Shown piece by piece: positions 1-9,101 of a DNA stretch of 64,000 nucleotides. This stretch comes from Oceanimonas baumannii. Lineage in GTDB: Bacteria; Pseudomonadota; Gammaproteobacteria; Enterobacterales; Aeromonadaceae. The stretch is from contig NZ_NQJF01000012.1 of NCBI RefSeq assembly GCF_002245495.1, positions 1 to 64,000 of the forward strand, in the 5' to 3' direction. The notes under the pieces are model-generated. The model saw only the letters and a program-made list of their open reading frames with translations, had not been told where the DNA came from and did no database searches. The position numbers and the translations under genes were made by a program. Position 1 is the first letter of the stretch; each line of letters begins with the position of its first letter.

Positions 1-85
1 GAGACCAGGACGTTGATAGGCAGGGTGTGGAAGCGCTGTGAGGCGTGCAGCTAACCTGTACTAATTACCCGTGCGGCTTAACCAT
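1..85 (+). rRNA. rrl: 23S rRNA, 3' end (partial)
   Basis: The first ~85 bases match the conserved 3' terminus of gammaproteobacterial 23S rRNA, including the ACGTTGATAGGC block, AGCTAACCTGTACTAAT and the closing GGCTTAACC. The gene runs off the left edge. The exact 3' end is set by comparison with the E. coli sequence and may be off by a few bases. Confidence 0.93.
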
Positions 86-167
86 ACAACACCCAAGAAG
101 TGTGAGGCCTTGCAGGTCGAGACTACAAGCAGCATTCATCAAACAGCTTTTTCCGAATTACGATTTA

Positions 168-286
168 TGCCTGGCGGCCATAGCGTTGTGGAACCACCTG
201 ACTCCATGCCGAACTCAGTAGTGAAACGCGACCGCGCCGATGATAGTGTGGCAGCTGCCATGTGAAAGTAGGTCACTGCCAGGCAC
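168..286 (+). rRNA. rrf: 5S rRNA
   Basis: A full-length ~119-nt 5S rRNA. It begins TGCCTGGCGGCC and ends with the complementary GGTCACTGCCAGGCA, so the terminal helix closes. The internal CCATGCCGAACTCAG loop is the bacterial 5S hallmark. It follows the 23S gene by ~80 bases in the usual rrn operon order. The last base may be off by one. Confidence 0.95.
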
Positions 287-318
287 CCAATTTAGTACAC
301 TGACTATACAGCTTTTGC

Positions 319-395
319 GGAGCGGTAGTTCAGTTGGTTAGAATACCGGCCTGTCACGCCGGGGGTCGCGGGTTCGAGTCCCGTCCGCTCCGCCA
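319..395 (+). tRNA. tRNA-Asp (GTC)
   Basis: A 77-nt cloverleaf with encoded CCA. The acceptor stem GGAGCGG pairs with CCGCTCC, the anticodon GTC lies at 353-355, and the T-loop is GGTTCGAGTCC. It is almost identical to E. coli tRNA-Asp. Its place just after 5S makes it the distal tRNA of the rRNA operon, as in some E. coli rrn operons. Confidence 0.97.
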
Positions 396-402
396 TTATT
401 TA

Positions 403-432
403 AAACCCCAGCAGAAATGCTGGGGTTTTTTC
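403..432 (+). terminator. Rho-independent terminator of the rRNA operon
   Basis: The hairpin AACCCCAGCA / TGCTGGGGTT with a GAAA loop is followed by a T-run directly after tRNA-Asp. This is a classic intrinsic terminator. Confidence 0.9.
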
Positions 433-485
433 GTTTAGGCTTCATTGGTCTTCAAATACGGCGTGTTTGCCACACTGCCATGATT

Positions 486-515
486 AAAAACCCCAGCCAA
501 ATGGTTGGGGTTTTT
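486..515. terminator. Second terminator-like hairpin, bidirectional
   Basis: CCCCAGCC / GGTTGGGG (one G-T pair) is flanked by an A-run on the left and a T-run on the right, so it could work in both directions. It lies between the rRNA operon and the 3' end of the convergent lysR-type gene at 602 and could back up either one. Confidence 0.7.
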
Positions 516-601
516 ATGTATTAGCTGCGCATAACTTGCGGGATAAAGCCGAATATCTTATGACTACCTGAAGCGAAAACGTATCGTGAATGCGCAGTGC
601 T

Positions 602-1510
602 TCAGGAGCGGCGTGAATAGAGCGGCAGCTTGTTTATCGAGTCCCGGGCGCTCAAGGTGAAGGCTCGGGACAGCTCACTGCGGACCTGGCCGGCAGAATA
701 ATACATGGAATAGCGATATTTGAGCTGAGGGGAAAAAGGGCGGATAACCAGGTTACGACCTTCCCATAGGGGGGCATTGAAAGGCTCGAGCAGAGCAAGG
801 CACAAACCGGCGGCCACCATGCCGTAGCCTGATAAGGAGCGTTGGGTAGAAAACTGCTCGTTGACCTTGATTTGATGCTCCTTTAGCAGTTTTTTATGGC
901 TGCTCCATTCCATGCCGTTCTCGTCAACCAGTTTAAGTAAACATTCATCCTGAAGGTCGGTAGGAACAATAATTTCCTTTTCGGCCAAGGGGTGTGAGGC
1001 AGGTATGGCACACACCCAGGAAACTTCTGCCAGTGGCTCTTCAATGAACCCGGAATTAGCCTCGGTTTGATTGGTCATAATCAAATCGTACTTTTGCTTG
1101 CCGAGGCCGCGTACCAGTTGTTCCACACTGTCAACCAGCAGGTTGACGTGTACCTGTGGATGCTCATCGATGAACGATTTTATCAGCATGGGCGTCAGGA
1201 TAGTTGCCAAGGCCGGAGTTGCACCAATGGTAAGGCTTCCGTGAGTTGACCTTTTTAGTTTATCGGCAAAACTTTCAAGGTGATGAATACCATGAAAAAT
1301 ATTGCTGACTTCTTCGTAAAATGCCACACCTTCCGGTGTCGGTATCATTCTGCCTTTTTGTTTTTTGAATAGTTCAAATCCTACATCTTCTTGTAAATCA
1401 TTGATTAACCTGCTTATCGATGGTTGAGATAAGGAAAGTACAAGGGCTGCCCGAGAAAAGCTGCCTTGCTGAACAGTGGCCAGGAATGCCTGTAACTGAC
1501 GGTATCTCAT
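602..1510 (-). CDS. LysR-family transcriptional regulator
   Basis: A 302-aa LysR-type regulator. The N-terminal winged helix-turn-helix spans roughly residues 1-60 and contains the typical SFSRAALVLSLSQPSISRLI stretch. It is followed by a periplasmic-binding-protein-like effector domain to the C-terminus. The ATG at 1510 is preferred over a GTG two codons upstream because a GGAG lies 5 nt before it. It is divergent from the YfcC-type carrier at 1638, so it most likely controls that gene and the aspartoacylase. The effector is unknown; an N-acyl amino acid or its product is a guess from context. Confidence 0.9.
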   Translation of the reverse strand: MRYRQLQAFLATVQQGSFSRAALVLSLSQPSISRLINDLQEDVGFELFKKQKGRMIPTPEGVAFYEEVSNIFHGIHHLESFADKLKRSTHGSLTIGATPALATILTPMLIKSFIDEHPQVHVNLLVDSVEQLVRGLGKQKYDLIMTNQTEANSGFIEEPLAEVSWVCAIPASHPLAEKEIIVPTDLQDECLLKLVDENGMEWSSHKKLLKEHQIKVNEQFSTQRSLSGYGMVAAGLCLALLEPFNAPLWEGRNLVIRPFSPQLKYRYSMYYSAGQVRSELSRAFTLSARDSINKLPLYSRRS

Positions 1511-1637
1511 ATTCACTCCATATAGTATTTATGAATGATACCAAACAAAAAATGGCATTGTTCAAATGTTTTGGTTGTGGAATAGTCGCTGTCGGCATTT
1601 TTGACTGACAATGAAACAAGCAACATGGAGCGTAATA
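1511..1637. promoter_or_regulatory. Divergent lysR/carrier control region
   Basis: This 127-bp region lies between the two divergent genes. It is AT-rich and has an imperfect dyad near 1523-1541 (TATTTATGAATGATA core) of the T-N11-A form typical of LysR operators. The assignment rests on position and form only. Confidence 0.4.
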
Positions 1638-3104
1638 ATGCAAGGAAACCTTGAGCAACAGTATGAAACAGGGAATGTGTCTATTCAGGAGAGAAAGCGC
1701 TGGTATCAGAAATTTCCCGATCCCATGGTTCTTATTTTTTATATTCTGATCCTGGCTGGCTTTCTGACCTGGGTCGTACCGAAAGGGGCTTACGATACTG
1801 AGTCGGTGGATGGGCGGCAGCGGGTAGTGGCGGATTCATTTCATTATCTTGAGGATGGTGGTACTACCTTTTCTGTTGGTGGCGTTCTCAACCAGTTGTT
1901 TGACCTCTTTGTGGCGATTCCCCAAGGTTTGATCCAATCCGGCCAATATCTGTTTATCGTTTTTATTGCCGGTGGTCTGTTCAATATTCTTTACCGTACC
2001 CATGCATTGGAAAATCTGGTTGGCACTGCGGTCAAACGTATCGGGCTGAACCGGGGTAATCTGTTGATCTGGCTGGCCACTTACCTATATGGTTTGTTCG
2101 GAATTTCGGTAGGTTATGAAAACAATATCGCTCTAGTACCTGTTGCCCTGCTGGTATCCAGTGCGCTTGGCTACTCGAATTTGGTAGGTGCCTGTATTGC
2201 TATTGGCGGTATCGGTATCGGCTTTACCCTGTCACCGATAAACCCCTATACCGTGGGTGTTGCACAAAGCATTGCAGGCCTGCCCATTTTCTCTGGTGGC
2301 TTGCTGCGCTTTGGCATGGCTCTTGTCGCCCTGAGTTTGCTGGCTTGGTATATCACCACCTTTGTGGCACCCAAGCATCAGCTGAATGAGCAAGATGCCG
2401 GTACCGGTGCGCTTTCAAAAAGGATCGAGGACTATCGTCTTAGCTCCAGGGATCTGGGAATTATCTCGGTCTTCTTTTTCGGTATTCTGGTGATTGCAGG
2501 CTGTTCTTACCTGGCTGGTACGGGGGCATTGGGCAGGAGTTGGTATATCAAGGAAATTACCGCCGTTTTTATCCTGATGTCGATTGTTATCGCTGCTATC
2601 TGCCGTATTGCGCCTGATCGTTATGTGGCGCAAATGGTCGAAGGCGCATCCAAAGTTACCGGCGGAGCCCTGGTCATAGGCCTGGCAGCATCGATCAAGG
2701 TAGTACTGGAAGATGGTCAGATCATCTATACCATCGTCAATACCCTGAATCTGGCCCTGGACTTTATGCCTGAGTCGCTGATAGCAGTAGGTATTAGTGT
2801 TATTCAGGGAGTGATTAATCTCTTCATTCCAAGTGGCTCTGGCCAGGCGTTAGTGACCATGCCTGTGTTGATTCCTCTGGCCGACTTGGTGGGCATTACT
2901 TATCAGGTGATGATTCTTGCGTTTCAGGTAGGTGATGGTCTCACCAACATGATAGTACCTACATCGGGAGGGACTCTGGCTATGTTGGCTCTGGCCCGGG
3001 TCGGCTATTCGGACTGGCTGAAGATCATTTTGCCACTTGTTGCACTCATCTACGTACTTAGCTGGGGTTTTATCATTCTGGCGCAGTGGATGCAGTGGTC
3101 CTGA
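1638..3104 (+). CDS. YfcC/DcuC-type carrier (putative amino-acid or dicarboxylate transporter)
   Basis: A 488-aa polytopic inner-membrane protein with about 12 hydrophobic segments. It opens with a cytosolic stretch ending in FPDPMVLIFYILILAGFLTW and a VPKGAYD motif, both typical of the YfcC family (arginine/ornithine-antiporter-like, DcuC superfamily). GGLFNILYRT and the PSGSGQALVTMPVLIPLADL re-entrant stretch also fit. The start at 1638 has GGAG seven bases upstream; an in-frame ATG at 1611 lacks one. The aspartoacylase follows after ~147 bp, suggesting import of an N-acetylated amino acid. The substrate is not shown by sequence. Confidence 0.85.
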   Translation: MQGNLEQQYETGNVSIQERKRWYQKFPDPMVLIFYILILAGFLTWVVPKGAYDTESVDGRQRVVADSFHYLEDGGTTFSVGGVLNQLFDLFVAIPQGLIQSGQYLFIVFIAGGLFNILYRTHALENLVGTAVKRIGLNRGNLLIWLATYLYGLFGISVGYENNIALVPVALLVSSALGYSNLVGACIAIGGIGIGFTLSPINPYTVGVAQSIAGLPIFSGGLLRFGMALVALSLLAWYITTFVAPKHQLNEQDAGTGALSKRIEDYRLSSRDLGIISVFFFGILVIAGCSYLAGTGALGRSWYIKEITAVFILMSIVIAAICRIAPDRYVAQMVEGASKVTGGALVIGLAASIKVVLEDGQIIYTIVNTLNLALDFMPESLIAVGISVIQGVINLFIPSGSGQALVTMPVLIPLADLVGITYQVMILAFQVGDGLTNMIVPTSGGTLAMLALARVGYSDWLKIILPLVALIYVLSWGFIILAQWMQWS

Positions 3105-3251
3105 CTTTTCTTACACTTTTCTTTCGGAAAACCGGTGCCCTCTGGTGGGAGGGCGCTGGTATTTCTATTCAGACCGATATTGCTTTTATTGCACCGGCTT
3201 TACTTTTTTTCACTTGGCCATGGCGTCAATGGTCCAGTGATGGAGAACATC

Positions 3252-4148
3252 ATGAACAATATCACTCGTGTCGCCCTTATCGGTGGCACTCACGGCAACG
3301 AGCTTTCCGGGATCTATCTTCTTAAAAAATGGGGAAAGAATAATCTGTTTTCGCATTGGCCTCAGCTTGATCTCACGCAGACTATTGCTAATCCCAGGGC
3401 CTGTGAGCGCTCAGTCCGTTACATAGAAACTGATCTGAACCGGGAGTTTGCTATTGAAGGCCTGCTGGACAGCCAGCGGGTGGGCTACGAGCAATTATTG
3501 GCGAAGAAGCTCAACTATCAGTTTGGCCCCAAAGGCAATTCACCGGTTGAGCTGATGATAGACTTGCATAACACCACTTCCAATATGGGGGCGTGCTTGA
3601 TGTTGTTGCGCAAGGACGTTTTCAATATCGGCATGGCGGCCTATGTTAAGGAGCGCATGCCAGAAGCCACCATCTTCTTCCAGGATAATTTGCCAGAGCA
3701 ACGTAAGCGGTTTCTGGTGTCGGTGGCTCAGCAGGGCGTGACTGTAGAAGTCGGGCCTCAGCCAAACTCGGTGTTGCAGCAGGAAACTCTGGAGTTGATG
3801 GAAACGATGACCCGGCACATTCTAGACTACGTGGTGCTTTATAACGAAGGTAACCTGGGCTCGTTACCGACAGAATTTGAGGCTTTCCAGTATACAGAAG
3901 ATCTGGTTCTGCCAACGGATGATAGAGGGCAGCGGATCGCCATGGTGTCAAAGCGACTTGAACAGAAAGATTTCCATCCGGTTGAACCGGGTGAGACTAT
4001 TATGGAAACGTTTGAGGGGGTACCGATTCACTGGGAAGGAAACTATACAGCGTACCCCCTGTTTATTAATGAAGCTGCCTATCATGAAAGCCATAGTGCT
4101 ATGTCACTGTCACAGCGCATTATCGTGCGTTGTGCCGACTATTTTTAA
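3252..4148 (+). CDS. Aspartoacylase / N-acyl-amino-acid deacylase
   Basis: A 298-aa zinc carboxypeptidase-fold deacylase that removes the acyl group from N-acetylaspartate or related N-acyl amino acids. Visible family landmarks are GGTHGNE (zinc ligands His14 and Glu17), NPRA at 47-50, DLNREF at 61-66, DLHNTT with the third zinc ligand His106, and VEVGPQ with the catalytic Glu166. The length matches ASPA/ACY3. The start at 3252 is chosen because GGAG at 3242-3245 is 6 nt upstream and the protein then begins directly at the first beta strand. It probably shares an operon with the carrier at 1638. Specificity (aspartate versus aromatic acyl amino acids) cannot be read. Confidence 0.9.
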   Translation: MNNITRVALIGGTHGNELSGIYLLKKWGKNNLFSHWPQLDLTQTIANPRACERSVRYIETDLNREFAIEGLLDSQRVGYEQLLAKKLNYQFGPKGNSPVELMIDLHNTTSNMGACLMLLRKDVFNIGMAAYVKERMPEATIFFQDNLPEQRKRFLVSVAQQGVTVEVGPQPNSVLQQETLELMETMTRHILDYVVLYNEGNLGSLPTEFEAFQYTEDLVLPTDDRGQRIAMVSKRLEQKDFHPVEPGETIMETFEGVPIHWEGNYTAYPLFINEAAYHESHSAMSLSQRIIVRCADYF

Positions 4149-4518
4149 GTCAGGCTGAGAAGGGGACGCCAAAGCGATCATAATCTGTGACCGTAACATG
4201 CAGCGGCTCTTAACTCGGTTAATTTCTCAGATTGGATAGAGCAATGGTAGTGTCTTAGAACCAGTTTGTTTGAGTCTCAATCGATTGTTTGCGCTATTTG
4301 TTACCGAAACAGCTTGTATTAGTACTGTCACTTATAAAAGTCCGGGCTTTTTGATTGTTGTCAGCAGTGGTACTGGCCGGTGTTCGGTAACCATGCTGCA
4401 GATGGAAAATAATTTTATTTCCCTTGAGGAATGACCAAACTATACTCACCTCTGTAAAAATTGATGGATTTATCTGCTTTTAAATTTAAAAGCACTCTAT
4501 GGCTTAAGGACAGGCAAA
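4149..4518. other. Gene-free spacer
   Basis: 370 bp without a convincing ORF on either strand. It is rather AT-rich toward the right end. It must hold the promoter of the serine hydrolase gene, whose ribosome site AAGGA lies at about 4505-4509. No clear terminator, operator or RNA is visible. Confidence 0.5.
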
Positions 4519-5775
4519 ATGATTAGAACTGTTATTCGGGATAAGCAGGGGGGGCTTTGCCTCTCTGTGTTACTTGCTGTTTTTCCTTCATCCGCTGTGT
4601 TGGCATCACAGGCTTGTGTGGCTGACCCTTCGGTTGTTAGCGTTGCCGTTCCCGCTGCAGAGATGAAGCAAAAAACGCTTCCTGAAACGCTTGTGAAAGA
4701 ACTTGATGCAGCCGTGCGGGGAGCACTGAGCCAGGCTGCAGCTCCCGGGGCTATTGTCGGTGTGAAAACACCGGAAGGGGAATGGAAAGGAGCGTGGGGG
4801 CTGGCCGATACCAGAACCGGCAGCCCCATGGTGGCAGGTATGCACACTCGCATCGGCTCGGTGACCAAAACGTTCACCGGTACGGTACTGATGCAGCTGG
4901 CCGAAGCCGGAAAGCTCTCTCTGAATGACACAATCGACACCTATGTTGCCGGTGTACCTAATGGTGACAAAATTACCCTCCGCCATCTCGCGAATATGAC
5001 CAGTGGTGTATCAAGTTATACGCGCGCAGAGTCATTTCTGGATATTTTCTTTGATGACTCGCATCAGACTTATACTCCAAAGCAACTGCTGGATTTTGCC
5101 ATTCCGGAGTCACCGCTCTTTGAGCCGGGGGAAGCGTTTGATTATTCAAATACCAATACGGTACTGCTGGGGATGGTCATTGAAAAGGTGACAGGCATGC
5201 CGGTGGAAAAGTCTTTTGAAACCATGATTTTCGAACCCCTGGGGTTAAAAAATACAGTCTGGCCCGGTAACAGCACGGAAATACCTGCCCCCTTTCCGCA
5301 AGGCCTCACTCTGCAAGGGAATGCAGCAACACCGGAACGTCCGTCCAATGCAACACACTGGAACCCTTCCTGGGGCTGGACCGCTGGTGAGATGATATCA
5401 AACCTCGATGATTTGCTGATTTATGGCCGGGCTCTGGGTACCGGGCAGGGATTGCTTTCCCCAGTATCTCAGCAGGAGCGTTTAAGCTCGTTTCCTGTTC
5501 CCATGGGCTACGGGATTGGCCTGGGGTGTGCAACAGGCTGGGTGGGGCATACCGGTGAGTTGCCAGGCTATAACACCACGCTTTTCTACCACGCCGCCAG
5601 TGACACTACCGTTGTGGTGCAGGCAAACAGTGATATTCGTTCGGGCGATTGTGATGATGAAGAGGTGTTACCGGACAACCCGACAGGAATAAGTTGCTCT
5701 TCGCCGGCATCCCGGGTATTTGAAGCCGTTTCTATTGCACTGAAACATCCTTTTTCGATGAAAGTTGCAGAGTAA
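4519..5775 (+). CDS. Secreted serine hydrolase (class C beta-lactamase / DD-peptidase fold)
   Basis: A 418-aa exported protein with a Sec signal peptide (hydrophobic core ~12-28, cleavage near VLAS-QA). The penicillin-binding-fold triad is complete: SVTK (Ser114, Lys117), YSN (Tyr209, Asn211) and HTG (344-346). This suits acylation of a peptide or ester, as in D-alanyl-D-alanine carboxypeptidases and EstB-like esterases. Several Cys residues late in the protein (for example in CDDEE and ISCSSP) suggest a disulfide. The TpsB gene starts 6 bp downstream, so the two are probably co-transcribed. A true antibiotic-inactivating role is not implied. Confidence 0.85.
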   Translation: MIRTVIRDKQGGLCLSVLLAVFPSSAVLASQACVADPSVVSVAVPAAEMKQKTLPETLVKELDAAVRGALSQAAAPGAIVGVKTPEGEWKGAWGLADTRTGSPMVAGMHTRIGSVTKTFTGTVLMQLAEAGKLSLNDTIDTYVAGVPNGDKITLRHLANMTSGVSSYTRAESFLDIFFDDSHQTYTPKQLLDFAIPESPLFEPGEAFDYSNTNTVLLGMVIEKVTGMPVEKSFETMIFEPLGLKNTVWPGNSTEIPAPFPQGLTLQGNAATPERPSNATHWNPSWGWTAGEMISNLDDLLIYGRALGTGQGLLSPVSQQERLSSFPVPMGYGIGLGCATGWVGHTGELPGYNTTLFYHAASDTTVVVQANSDIRSGDCDDEEVLPDNPTGISCSSPASRVFEAVSIALKHPFSMKVAE

Positions 5776-5781
5776 ATCAGT

Positions 5782-7494
5782 GTGAACACAAACATGACCT
5801 TGTTTCCGGGCCGAGGCGGACATTCAGACCCGGCTTCTGCGTCGGGTGTCCTCTCTGCTGTTTCAGTGCTCGGTATGCTGCCGGTTTTTGTACTGCCTCA
5901 GGTTGCCTTTGCCCAATCTGCAGCGGCAGAGCGTACTGTGATTGAGCAGACGGTGATTCTGCAGCGGTTTACTCCTCCGCAAAAGCGTGGTGTGGTTGAT
6001 CTTTCCGTTGAGGATCAGCGTGATCGTATTTCAGACGAGCAAGCAAAAGACATTCATTTGCTCTTGCAGTCGGTTCGTGTGGACGGTGCTTACAGCGTCT
6101 CACCCGATGTATTGCAGCCACTTTGGCAGAGCCGGGTAGGGACAGAGATCACGCTGGCCGATCTTTATGATATTGCACGGGCTATTGATGACGCTTATCT
6201 GGCGGCAGGCTATTTTTCCATGACCGTCGTACCGGTACAGGATATTGAATCAGGTCAGATCCGTTTTCAGGTTTATGAAGGTTATGTGCAGCGGGTGGAA
6301 ATTACCAGCCCGATACCCGGGATTGAGCGGCGACTGGCACCTTATATAGATCGCATCATGGCCATGCAGCCGATCCGCGTAAAAGAAGCAGAACGGGTTT
6401 TACTGCTGATGAGTGATCTGGCCGGGGTGGATATTGAAGGGACCTTTGTACGACCGGAAATGCCGGGTGCCGGTGGGCTGCTCAAGCTGAATATCGGCTT
6501 CTCTCCACGCTCTGGCATGATGGCGCTCGATAATTTGGGGAACGATGCCGTAGGGCCGCTGGAACTGTCTGCCCAGGCGGAGTTCAACGATCTCTTCGGG
6601 TATTTTGAGAGGACAGGCCTGCTTGGCGTAACCATACCGGATAACCCGGAAGAAATGCTGTTTCTGCAGCTGTCTCAGGGAATGCCGATAGGCCATGATG
6701 GTCTGTTTGCCGGCTATAACTTTTCTTATATTGAGCAACAGCCCGGGGGGCCGCTCGATGAACAGGACATTCATATCGCTTCCGTGGTTGCCACAGGAAG
6801 CCTGAACTATCCTTTTGTGCGCACCCTGAGCCAGAGCCTTTCCGGTAACGCCGAGCTGACCTTTCAGCATGATGATGTCGACATCATGAATACGCCTGTT
6901 TCACGCAGCCATATTCGTCGGGCGGAGCTTTCACTGGATTATGAGCGAGCGCTGGAGCAGGGAGAGTTCTCGCTTATGGGCGGGTTTGGTTTTGGTCATA
7001 TCTCGGATCTGGACCTGGGCGATTTACCTGATGATTATCACTATTGGCGCAGCTCGCTGAGTTTTCTCCGGCCTCTGAGTGACAGTTTAAGCCTGCAAGT
7101 GCGCAGTGTCAGTCAGTATTCACCGATAATGTTGCCTGCTTCTCTGCAGTTTTCAGCTGGGGGATTTTCTTATGGCAGGGCATTCGACAGCGGCACTGTG
7201 AGTGGCGACAGTGGTGTCGCCGCTGCAGCCGAAATCAGCTATGAAGCCACCACCGGGCTGCCGGTCTTGCCGGTTATATTTATTACGCCTTTTATTGATT
7301 ATGGCGCAGCCTGGGAGCACCGGCCCTGGGGGGGGACTGAACACAGTGAACTGGGTTCTTATGGGCTGACCCTGGGAGGAGCCATTGCCGGTAAGTTGTT
7401 ATTTGAAGTCAGTACAGGGTTACCCTGGTATACCCCGAAAGAGACGGAAACACCTTCCGCGCAGGTTTTATTCCGGGTGAGTGCCATATTTTAA
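5782..7494 (+). CDS. Two-partner secretion outer-membrane transporter (TpsB / ShlB-FhaC family)
   Basis: A 570-aa outer-membrane protein of the ShlB/FhaC/HecB family. A long N-terminal leader ends near VAFA-QS. A periplasmic helix/linker is followed by a POTRA_2 domain (about residues 80-170) containing LYDIARAIDDAYLAAGYFSM and a second POTRA. The C-terminal ~350 residues form a 16-strand barrel, and FFAGYNF-, SAGGFSYGR- and SYE-type strands end in an aromatic C-terminus (SAIF). The GTG at 5782 is used; an ATG at 5794 is an alternative and neither has a strong ribosome site. No TpsA exoprotein is in the window, so the partner is remote or is the upstream secreted hydrolase. Confidence 0.85.
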   Translation: MNTNMTLFPGRGGHSDPASASGVLSAVSVLGMLPVFVLPQVAFAQSAAAERTVIEQTVILQRFTPPQKRGVVDLSVEDQRDRISDEQAKDIHLLLQSVRVDGAYSVSPDVLQPLWQSRVGTEITLADLYDIARAIDDAYLAAGYFSMTVVPVQDIESGQIRFQVYEGYVQRVEITSPIPGIERRLAPYIDRIMAMQPIRVKEAERVLLLMSDLAGVDIEGTFVRPEMPGAGGLLKLNIGFSPRSGMMALDNLGNDAVGPLELSAQAEFNDLFGYFERTGLLGVTIPDNPEEMLFLQLSQGMPIGHDGLFAGYNFSYIEQQPGGPLDEQDIHIASVVATGSLNYPFVRTLSQSLSGNAELTFQHDDVDIMNTPVSRSHIRRAELSLDYERALEQGEFSLMGGFGFGHISDLDLGDLPDDYHYWRSSLSFLRPLSDSLSLQVRSVSQYSPIMLPASLQFSAGGFSYGRAFDSGTVSGDSGVAAAAEISYEATTGLPVLPVIFITPFIDYGAAWEHRPWGGTEHSELGSYGLTLGGAIAGKLLFEVSTGLPWYTPKETETPSAQVLFRVSAIF

Positions 7495-7541
7495 CAGGGC
7501 CGGCCTCGCTCCGAGGTTCCAGCCCCATACAGAAGCGAGGC

Positions 7542-7997
7542 TCAGACTGCCATAAAGTCCTGGTGAAACGATTTTTCGCAGTAACAGCAGCGGAAATGAA
7601 CCTGACCGCTGACAGCCCTCACTCTGAACTGACTGCTGACCGGCTCCCGGCGGCTGATGCAGTTAACATTGGGGCAGGCAAATACGCCCTTTATTTTTTC
7701 CGGCAGATGCAGCTGCAGTTTTTCGACTACTTCAAAGTCTTCAATCAGGTTAACGGTGGCATCGGGGGCAAACAGGGCCAGCTGGTTAGCCTGGACAGAA
7801 GAGAGCCGTACATTTTCCACTTTGATAATGTCTTTGGCACCCAGTGCTTTTGAAGGCAGGTTAAGCCCCACTGTGATGCGTTCACGGTTCTGGGCAAGAC
7901 CAAACAGCTGCAGAATACGAATGCCCTGACCAGCAGGAATATGATCGATGACGGTGCCGTTGTGAATGGCCTCGACTTGCAATTGAGTTTTATTCAC
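7542..7997 (-). CDS. pyrI: Aspartate carbamoyltransferase regulatory subunit
   Basis: A 151-aa regulatory chain that binds CTP/ATP and tunes PyrB in pyrimidine synthesis. The N-terminal allosteric domain has [18 protein letters not shown]. The C-terminal zinc domain carries the four cysteines as CPNVNC and CCYC. It sits 9 bp after pyrB on the same strand in the standard pyrBI order and is read from the same attenuated transcript. Confidence 0.97.
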   Translation of the reverse strand: MNKTQLQVEAIHNGTVIDHIPAGQGIRILQLFGLAQNRERITVGLNLPSKALGAKDIIKVENVRLSSVQANQLALFAPDATVNLIEDFEVVEKLQLHLPEKIKGVFACPNVNCISRREPVSSQFRVRAVSGQVHFRCCYCEKSFHQDFMAV

Positions 7998-8006
7998 GAC
8001 TGCTCC

Positions 8007-8930
8007 TTACAGGGTTTCGTTCAATACCAGGGCCAGCAATGCCTGGCGGGCATATACGCCGTTCTCGGCCTGCTCAAAATAATAGGCGTAGGGGGTCTCG
8101 TCTACGTCTACCGTGATTTCGTCAATACGGGGCAGGGGATGTAACACCTTGAGGCTGTCTTTGGCGTTTTCGAGCACCTGAGGTGTTAAAACATAACGAG
8201 AAGCCACATGCATATATTCGGTTTCGTCAAAACGCTCTTTCTGTACCCGGGTCATATACAGAATGTCGAGCTCGTCCATCACTTCTTCCATGCTGTCACG
8301 GAACTCAAAATTAATGCCTTTCTCCTTGAGTTCATCGCACAGGTAGTCAGGCATGGCCAGCGCCTGAGGCGCAATAAAGTAGAACTTGCAACCGAACAGG
8401 CTGAGCGCCTGGGTAAGAGAGTGGACGGTTCGGCCGTATTTCAGATCGCCGACAAAGGCGACCGTCAGGCCCTGCAGGGTGCCCTGGGTTTCATAGATGG
8501 TAAACAGATCCAGCAGTGTCTGGGTGGGGTGCTGGTTGGAGCCGTCACCGGCGTTAATTACCGGGACCGAAGAAAATTCAGCTGCCAGCCGTGCAGCACC
8601 TTCCTGCGGGTGGCGCATGATGAAGGCATCGCTGTATGAGCTGATAATACGTACCGAGTCGGACAGTGTTTCCCCTTTTTTGGCTAACGACGTACTGCCA
8701 CTGTCGGAGAAACCAATGACAGAGCCCCCCAGACGATGCACGGCGGTTTCAAATGACAGCCGGGTGCGGGTAGATGCTTCAAAAAAGCAGCTTGCTACCA
8801 CCTTTTGCTTCAGCAGCTCGGGATGAGGCTGGCTCTTGAGCTTGACGGCGGTATCAATAACCAGTTCCAGCTCGGCACGGGTGAAATCAGATATGGATAT
8901 GACATGCTTTTTATATAAGGGATTCGCCAT
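8007..8930 (-). CDS. pyrB: Aspartate carbamoyltransferase catalytic subunit
   Basis: A 307-aa enzyme that condenses carbamoyl phosphate with L-aspartate, the committed step of pyrimidine synthesis. It shows the carbamoyl-phosphate motif [13 protein letters not shown], the 80s-loop Lys in [34 protein letters not shown] and the LHPLPR aspartate-binding motif. The protein begins MANPLYKKH, exactly like E. coli PyrB, which favours the ATG at 8930 over a TTG two codons upstream. An AAGAG lies 8 nt before it. Expression is set by the upstream attenuator. Confidence 0.97.
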   Translation of the reverse strand: MANPLYKKHVISISDFTRAELELVIDTAVKLKSQPHPELLKQKVVASCFFEASTRTRLSFETAVHRLGGSVIGFSDSGSTSLAKKGETLSDSVRIISSYSDAFIMRHPQEGAARLAAEFSSVPVINAGDGSNQHPTQTLLDLFTIYETQGTLQGLTVAFVGDLKYGRTVHSLTQALSLFGCKFYFIAPQALAMPDYLCDELKEKGINFEFRDSMEEVMDELDILYMTRVQKERFDETEYMHVASRYVLTPQVLENAKDSLKVLHPLPRIDEITVDVDETPYAYYFEQAENGVYARQALLALVLNETL

Positions 8931-8960
8931 CAGCAATGCTCTTGAAGTGAAATTCAGGCC

Positions 8961-8985
8961 GTAAAAAAGCCCCTGAATGGGGCCA
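8961..8985 (-). terminator. pyrBI attenuator (intrinsic terminator in the leader)
   Basis: On the minus strand, GCCCC-ATTCA-GGGGC is followed directly by a run of six T, about 30 bp before the pyrB start. Its position after a short leader ORF is the pyrBI attenuation arrangement. With high UTP, polymerase runs ahead of the ribosome and the terminator forms. With low UTP, polymerase pauses and the ribosome follows, preventing it. Confidence 0.88.
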
Positions 8986-9069
8986 TTAAAAGATCAAATT
9001 GCAAACAGCAACGCCGGTGCCGGTACAAGGCACCGCTACGAGCGGGCAGCAGCTAGGGGTCTTTGACAT
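8986..9069 (-). CDS. pyrL: pyrBI leader peptide
   Basis: A 27-codon ORF starting with ATG ([10 protein letters not shown]...) and ending ...NLIF. GGAG lies 6 nt upstream. The TAA abuts the terminator hairpin, so a translating ribosome would cover its 5' arm. The last third of the ORF is T-rich in the RNA-like strand, giving a uridine-dependent pause region. The peptide resembles E. coli PyrL in position and logic rather than in sequence. It functions as a UTP sensor in cis and probably not as a protein. Confidence 0.8.
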   Translation of the reverse strand: MSKTPSCCPLVAVPCTGTGVAVCNLIF

Positions 9070-9101
9070 GACAGGCTCCGGATATTTGCAAATCGTCCGG
9101 A

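Noticed and set aside
1420-1608. Small plus-strand frame covering the lysR 5' end
   Set aside because: It overlaps the regulator's helix-turn-helix coding region and its control region and has no ribosome site.
7503-7541. Inverted repeat GCCTCGCT...AGCGAGGC between the TpsB and pyrI ends as a terminator
   Set aside because: The loop is 23 bases and no T-run follows on either strand, so termination cannot be supported.
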